From Candidatus Gastranaerophilales bacterium (GTDB lineage: Bacteria; Cyanobacteriota; Vampirovibrionia; Gastranaerophilales; Gastranaerophilaceae), in the NCBI GenBank assembly GCA_017415185.1, contig JAFQHZ010000014.1, forward strand, positions 1 through 56,638: a stretch of DNA of 56,638 nt, in the 5' to 3' direction. Under the pieces are notes generated by a model, which saw nothing but the letters and a program-made list of their open reading frames with translations, searched no databases and was not told where the DNA came from. This document shows positions 53,735 to 56,638 of this stretch, in pieces (position 1 is the first letter of the stretch; each line of letters begins with the position of its first letter). The position numbers and the translations under genes were made by a program.

Positions 53735-54504
53735 TAAGCGTTGTTTCCTTTTGATGGTTTTTTATCAACAATGTAGCATTCAAGTTTTCTTTCAATTAAT
53801 GCTGGAGATTCACCTGCTTGAATTGACAAAATTCCTTCAATCATAAGTTCCATTAAAGTGAATATATGTGCATATTTTCTTTTTGCACGAGTAGAATACG
53901 GAATTGTGAACAAGTTCGCAACAACAAGACCATAGATTGTAGCAACGAACGCAACCGCAATACCAGCACCAAGTTTTGATGGGTCTGATAAATTCTGCAT
54001 AACTTGGATAAGACCAAGTACAGCACCAATAATACCCAATGTTGGAGAATAACCACCGGCAGATTCAAGAACTTTTGCACCAGCGGCAATTTTTTCTTGA
54101 ATTTGAGAAAGTTGCGTTTCCATCATGTCTTTTACCAATGTAGGATCAGCTCCATCGGCAACAGCTTCAAGACCAAGCTTTAACAATGGATGTGAAGCGT
54201 TTTTTGCTTCTTTTTCAAGAACAATAACGCCTTCTTTTCTTGCTTTTTGGGCATATCCAATGATTTCTTCAATCAATGTTTCAAATTTTGGTGGTTTTCC
54301 AAAATATACTACGCCAATACAATGCCCAGCGGTCTTAAAATCTTCAATTGGGAAACTTAAAAATACAGCACCAGCTGTACCACCCACAACGATGAATGCA
54401 GCGGTGATTTGCAATAATTGACCAATATTTCCGCCTTCAAGAGCTTGCCCTGCAAGAATGAAAGCCAAACCCATAACCGTACCGATAAATGCTGCTATAT
54501 CCAT
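53734..54504 (-). CDS. motA: Flagellar motor stator protein MotA
   Basis: A 256-aa membrane protein with four transmembrane segments. The conserved ESAGGYSPTLGIIGAVLGLIQ and AGIAVAFVATIYGLVVANLF blocks are the MotA channel helices, and the cytoplasmic loop has the charged residues that contact FliG (KARKEGVIVLEKEA). It conducts protons (or sodium) with MotB to drive rotation. GGAG lies 12 bases before the start. It heads the motA-motB-patatin operon. Confidence 0.94.
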   Translation of the reverse strand: MDIAAFIGTVMGLAFILAGQALEGGNIGQLLQITAAFIVVGGTAGAVFLSFPIEDFKTAGHCIGVVYFGKPPKFETLIEEIIGYAQKARKEGVIVLEKEAKNASHPLLKLGLEAVADGADPTLVKDMMETQLSQIQEKIAAGAKVLESAGGYSPTLGIIGAVLGLIQVMQNLSDPSKLGAGIAVAFVATIYGLVVANLFTIPYSTRAKRKYAHIFTLMELMIEGILSIQAGESPALIERKLECYIVDKKPSKGNNA

Positions 54505-54592
54505 ATTGTATAAAACTCCTAATTTATTGTTTTATTATCCAAAAAAACAAGCAATTTGTTATCGTATGATTAAATGAATCTTTGATTAAAAC

Positions 54593-54624
54593 ATAAAAAA
54601 AAGGGGTTAAACATAGTTTAACCC
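54593..54624 (-). terminator. Terminator of the flagellin gene
   Basis: A perfect 9-bp stem GGGTTAAAC/GTTTAACCC with a 3-base loop, followed on the minus strand by a run of T. It lies about 40 bases after the flagellin stop. Confidence 0.93.
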
Positions 54625-54662
54625 ACTTGTATTGCCATCACCAGTTAGATTCTTGTATACAT

Positions 54663-55559
54663 CTACACTAAGCTCAACGCAATTGCTGGAGCTTGGTTAG
54701 CTTGAGCCAACAATGAAGTTGATACTTGTTGAAGAATTTGTTGTTGTGTGAAGTTTGAAGCTTCTGCCGCAATGTCAGCGTCAGTGATGATAGATTTTGC
54801 ACTTGACAAGTTTTCATATTGAGTTGTCAATGTGTTAAGTGCTGAATCCATACGGTTACCAGCAGAACCAATAATTGATTTTCTGTTAGTAATGTCATTA
54901 ATAGCTTCATCTAATGCTTTAATAGCTTTGTCAAATGCTGTATCGCCTTCAACTTCAGTAGGCGCAGTTTTACCATTTTTTCCATACTCAATTTGAGAAA
55001 TTTTTGATAAATTAAAGCTACCTGCACCTGTTAAAGCAGAGAATTGAACTGATTTAAATAATGCACCTTCTGCTTTAATTGTGTTGTCAATACCAGCATC
55101 TGCGCCAACTTGGAAAGTTGCACCGTTAGTACCTAAATCTCCGCCGAATAATTTCAAAGAAGAATATTCAGCTGAATTGTTGATACGGTCTATTTCTGCC
55201 ATACGTTCTGAAACTTCGTCTTGCATTGCTTTAATTTCTTCATTAGAATAAGTACCGTTTTTTGCTTGAAGAGTCAAGTCACGAATTCTTGAAACGTTGT
55301 CTTGAATTACATCAAGGTTACCTTCTGCTGTTGATAATAAAGCGTTAGCGTTTTGTACGTTTTTTTGAGCGATTTGATTACCGTTCAATTGTACTTGCAT
55401 TTTTGCAGAAATTACTGTACCAGCTGCATCGTCTTTAGCTGAAAGAATTTTCAAACCAGAAGACATTCTTTGCATAGAATTTGATAAGTTAGTTGTTGAA
55501 CTATTCAACATACTTTGGATTTTTAACGAATCCACATTCGTGTTGATAACTACTGCCAT
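54663..55559 (-). CDS. Flagellin
   Basis: A 298-aa protein, near the minimal flagellin length, made of the conserved D0/D1 N-terminus (INTNVDSLKIQSMLNSSTT, MQRMSSGLKI) and C-terminus (ITDADIAAEASNFTQQQIL, LLAQANQAPAIALSLV) with a short variable middle (about residues 130-200). Codon usage is strongly biased, as expected for an abundant protein. AAAGGAG lies 7 bases upstream. A 7-bp hairpin in the 5' leader and several GGA motifs could be sites of post-transcriptional control. Confidence 0.96.
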   Translation of the reverse strand: MAVVINTNVDSLKIQSMLNSSTTNLSNSMQRMSSGLKILSAKDDAAGTVISAKMQVQLNGNQIAQKNVQNANALLSTAEGNLDVIQDNVSRIRDLTLQAKNGTYSNEEIKAMQDEVSERMAEIDRINNSAEYSSLKLFGGDLGTNGATFQVGADAGIDNTIKAEGALFKSVQFSALTGAGSFNLSKISQIEYGKNGKTAPTEVEGDTAFDKAIKALDEAINDITNRKSIIGSAGNRMDSALNTLTTQYENLSSAKSIITDADIAAEASNFTQQQILQQVSTSLLAQANQAPAIALSLV

Positions 55560-55591
55560 CTTAATACTCCTTTATTTACACTTAGCCACCT

Positions 55592-55609
55592 GTTGAATGG
55601 GGATTCAAC
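55592..55609 (-). promoter_or_regulatory. 5'-leader hairpin of flagellin mRNA
   Basis: GTTGAAT-CCCC-ATTCAAC on the minus strand makes a 7-bp stem with a 4-base loop, about 35 bases before the flagellin start. AAGGATG, CAAGGAA and AAAGGAG motifs in the leader resemble CsrA sites; in other flagellated bacteria CsrA and FliW regulate flagellin translation. This link is inferred. Confidence 0.45.
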
Positions 55610-55764
55610 TTTTTCCTTGTGACCTTCATCCTTATTACATTGTTACTATATAACTTTTTTCAATGATAAAGAATTAAAATAAAGAAGGTATTTTATTATA
55701 CTAAAGTATGAGGTTTGAAAATATTTAAAAGGTCTTTATAATTTACACAAAACAAACAAAATTA

Positions 55765-55956
55765 TTACAAGTAGTCACGCGGCATTTCACAACTTCTAAA
55801 CACATGTCCGCAAGGATGTCTGCAAAAATCGCCACTAGCATCAGGGTCCCCCTCTTCTGAAAAAACCCAACCATTTCCAAGTCCATTACACCAATCGTCA
55901 AAACCACTACAAGGCGTCCAATAAGAATGTTCTGTGTTCTTTTTGTAGTTAGTCAA
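55765..55956 (-). CDS. Cys-rich 63-aa frame, likely the out-of-frame continuation of the adjacent prepilin-like gene
   Basis: A 63-codon frame opening at a TTG (55956) that overlaps the end of the upstream gene in the +1 frame. It encodes CSGFDDWCNGLGNGWVFSEE and DFCRHPCGHVFRSC, i.e. five cysteines and a G-x-G-W-V block that echoes LPGKWVYE in the upstream protein. There is no Shine-Dalgarno. Two readings are possible: a separate small gene, or the true C-terminus of the prepilin-like protein displaced by a +1 frameshift (assembly error, mutation or programmed shift). I favour the second. Confidence 0.5.
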   Translation of the reverse strand: MTNYKKNTEHSYWTPCSGFDDWCNGLGNGWVFSEEGDPDASGDFCRHPCGHVFRSCEMPRDYL

Positions 55957-56638
55957 CTAAGTCACACGTCACTGACGAGCCGACGTTAGTTCGACATTTT
56001 TCATGACGACATACTGGGTCACCTACAATACCCGAAACAGCACAAGACCGTAGAGCTTTGTATTCTTCCTCTGTATCAAAATAACAAGAATCAAGACCAC
56101 ATTTACTAGGATTTTTACAACTCATATACCCGCGCTCATACACCCATTTTCCAGGCAAAGTAGCACAAAATTCAGGAGTAACAAATTCTGATATTTTTTC
56201 GCAATTTTGTTGTTCGATAGCATAAGCTTCTTCGCAAGTAATGTCTTCTTTTTCCTCCTCGGCAGGCGTATTAACCGATTCAGGAGTACTTCCACTCCAA
56301 GTTAAAGCTCGAGCACCATAAGTTATTTTGCCATCGGCTCTTAATTTAAGACCGAAAGGAGCTTCGCCTTTACCTATGCCATCAATATCAAAGCAGATTG
56401 TTTTTTGAGAGTTTTCATTTGTGAAAGGTGCGTTTGATGAAAAGAAATATTCAACTCCATTTTTGGTTGTTATTTGAGCTTTGTTTGATGAATTAGCACA
56501 ATCTTCGTCAGGATTTGATGTGTCTGTTGTTGAATTGGTGTTGTTACAGTTTGATGTTTTAAAGTTAAGAGTGTTTGCAAAAGCAGAACATACATTGATT
56601 GAAGTTGATGATGTTCCATTAATTTTTTTAGACATATC
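55949..56638 (-). CDS. Cys-rich prepilin-like protein, C-terminal part (5' end outside window)
   Basis: The frame is open to the right edge, so the gene probably begins beyond the window; the ATG at 56635 has no ribosome site in view. The segment ICFDIDGIGKGEAPFGLKL (about 80 residues from the window edge) matches FCMDIDGMNEGEKPFAYGV of the prepilin-like protein at 41905-42663, showing common descent. After it comes a Cys-rich module (CEEAYAIEQQNCEKISEF, FCATLPGKWVYERGYMSC) with at least ten cysteines. It likely has the usual FTLAE prepilin signal upstream. The stop at 55949 overlaps the Cys-rich frame that follows. Confidence 0.7.
   Translation of the reverse strand, partial: DMSKKINGTSSTSINVCSAFANTLNFKTSNCNNTNSTTDTSNPDEDCANSSNKAQITTKNGVEYFFSSNAPFTNENSQKTICFDIDGIGKGEAPFGLKLRADGKITYGARALTWSGSTPESVNTPAEEEKEDITCEEAYAIEQQNCEKISEFVTPEFCATLPGKWVYERGYMSCKNPSKCGLDSCYFDTEEEYKALRSCAVSGIVGDPVCRHEKCRTNVGSSVTCDLVD

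Overview
The window is AT-rich chromosomal DNA from a flagellated bacterium with a lipopolysaccharide or capsule-type surface-polysaccharide locus. My best guess, from recall of protein style rather than any search, is a gut or animal-associated member of Vampirovibrionia/Gastranaerophilales (formerly Melainabacteria, the non-photosynthetic sisters of Cyanobacteria). The signs are the many hypothetical proteins opening with a short Asn/Ile/Phe-rich segment, the prepilin-like proteins with an FTLAE signal, the flagellar genes, the AsmA-like protein and the strong A+T bias. A 16S or marker-gene search on the full contig would settle it.

Layout. 0.2-7.4 kb: small unknown proteins, a PnuC-type vitamin transporter, an exported pair including a peptidase M48 relative that has lost its catalytic histidines, a DHA2 drug-efflux transporter and a CBS/DHH manganese pyrophosphatase. 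7.5-25.3 kb: one long minus-strand polysaccharide operon of 14 genes, most of them overlapping or nearly so. Transcription starts at glf (UDP-galactopyranose mutase) and galE, passes through GT2 and GT4 glycosyltransferases, gmd, a Stealth-type sugar-phosphate transferase, an Fe-S FrhB-like protein and a polysaccharide pyruvyl transferase, and ends at a protein that fuses a GT8-like domain to an MsbA-like ABC exporter. Together these could make, decorate and flip a polymer containing galactofuranose and GDP-mannose-derived sugars.

25.4-32.5 kb: an accessory stretch. Two paralogous GNAT-like genes flank a LysM protein, a small secreted protein, a 0.65 kb repeat-dense intergenic region, a single-chain restriction-modification enzyme (nuclease, N6-methylase and specificity domains in one protein) and a CAU tRNA gene whose promoter and 5' end are tandemly duplicated. 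32.5-35.2 kb: an exported nuclease-like protein and a flagellar rod operon (two FlgF/FlgG-type genes, flgB, flgC). 35.4-42.7 kb: TPR, Gln-rich, AsmA-like, WG-repeat and prepilin-like proteins. 42.9-51.6 kb: housekeeping metabolism (TonB-like, ahcY, pckA, an NfnA/SudB-like flavoprotein, a leuC-type dehydratase, a PBP4-type carboxypeptidase). 51.6-55.6 kb: a patatin-like lipase behind motA-motB, then flagellin. The right edge holds the 3' part of a second, Cys-rich prepilin-like gene that probably begins outside the window.

Two genome-wide habits can be read directly. First, seven or eight genes carry a TATAAT-like box exactly 6-7 nt before the start codon and no Shine-Dalgarno, so they are probably expressed from leaderless mRNAs, while the other genes have good AAGGAG sites. 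Second, at least seven proteins of unrelated fold begin with a short segment ending in [S/N/A]-F-x-[G/A/C], which looks like a shared N-terminal tag of unknown purpose.
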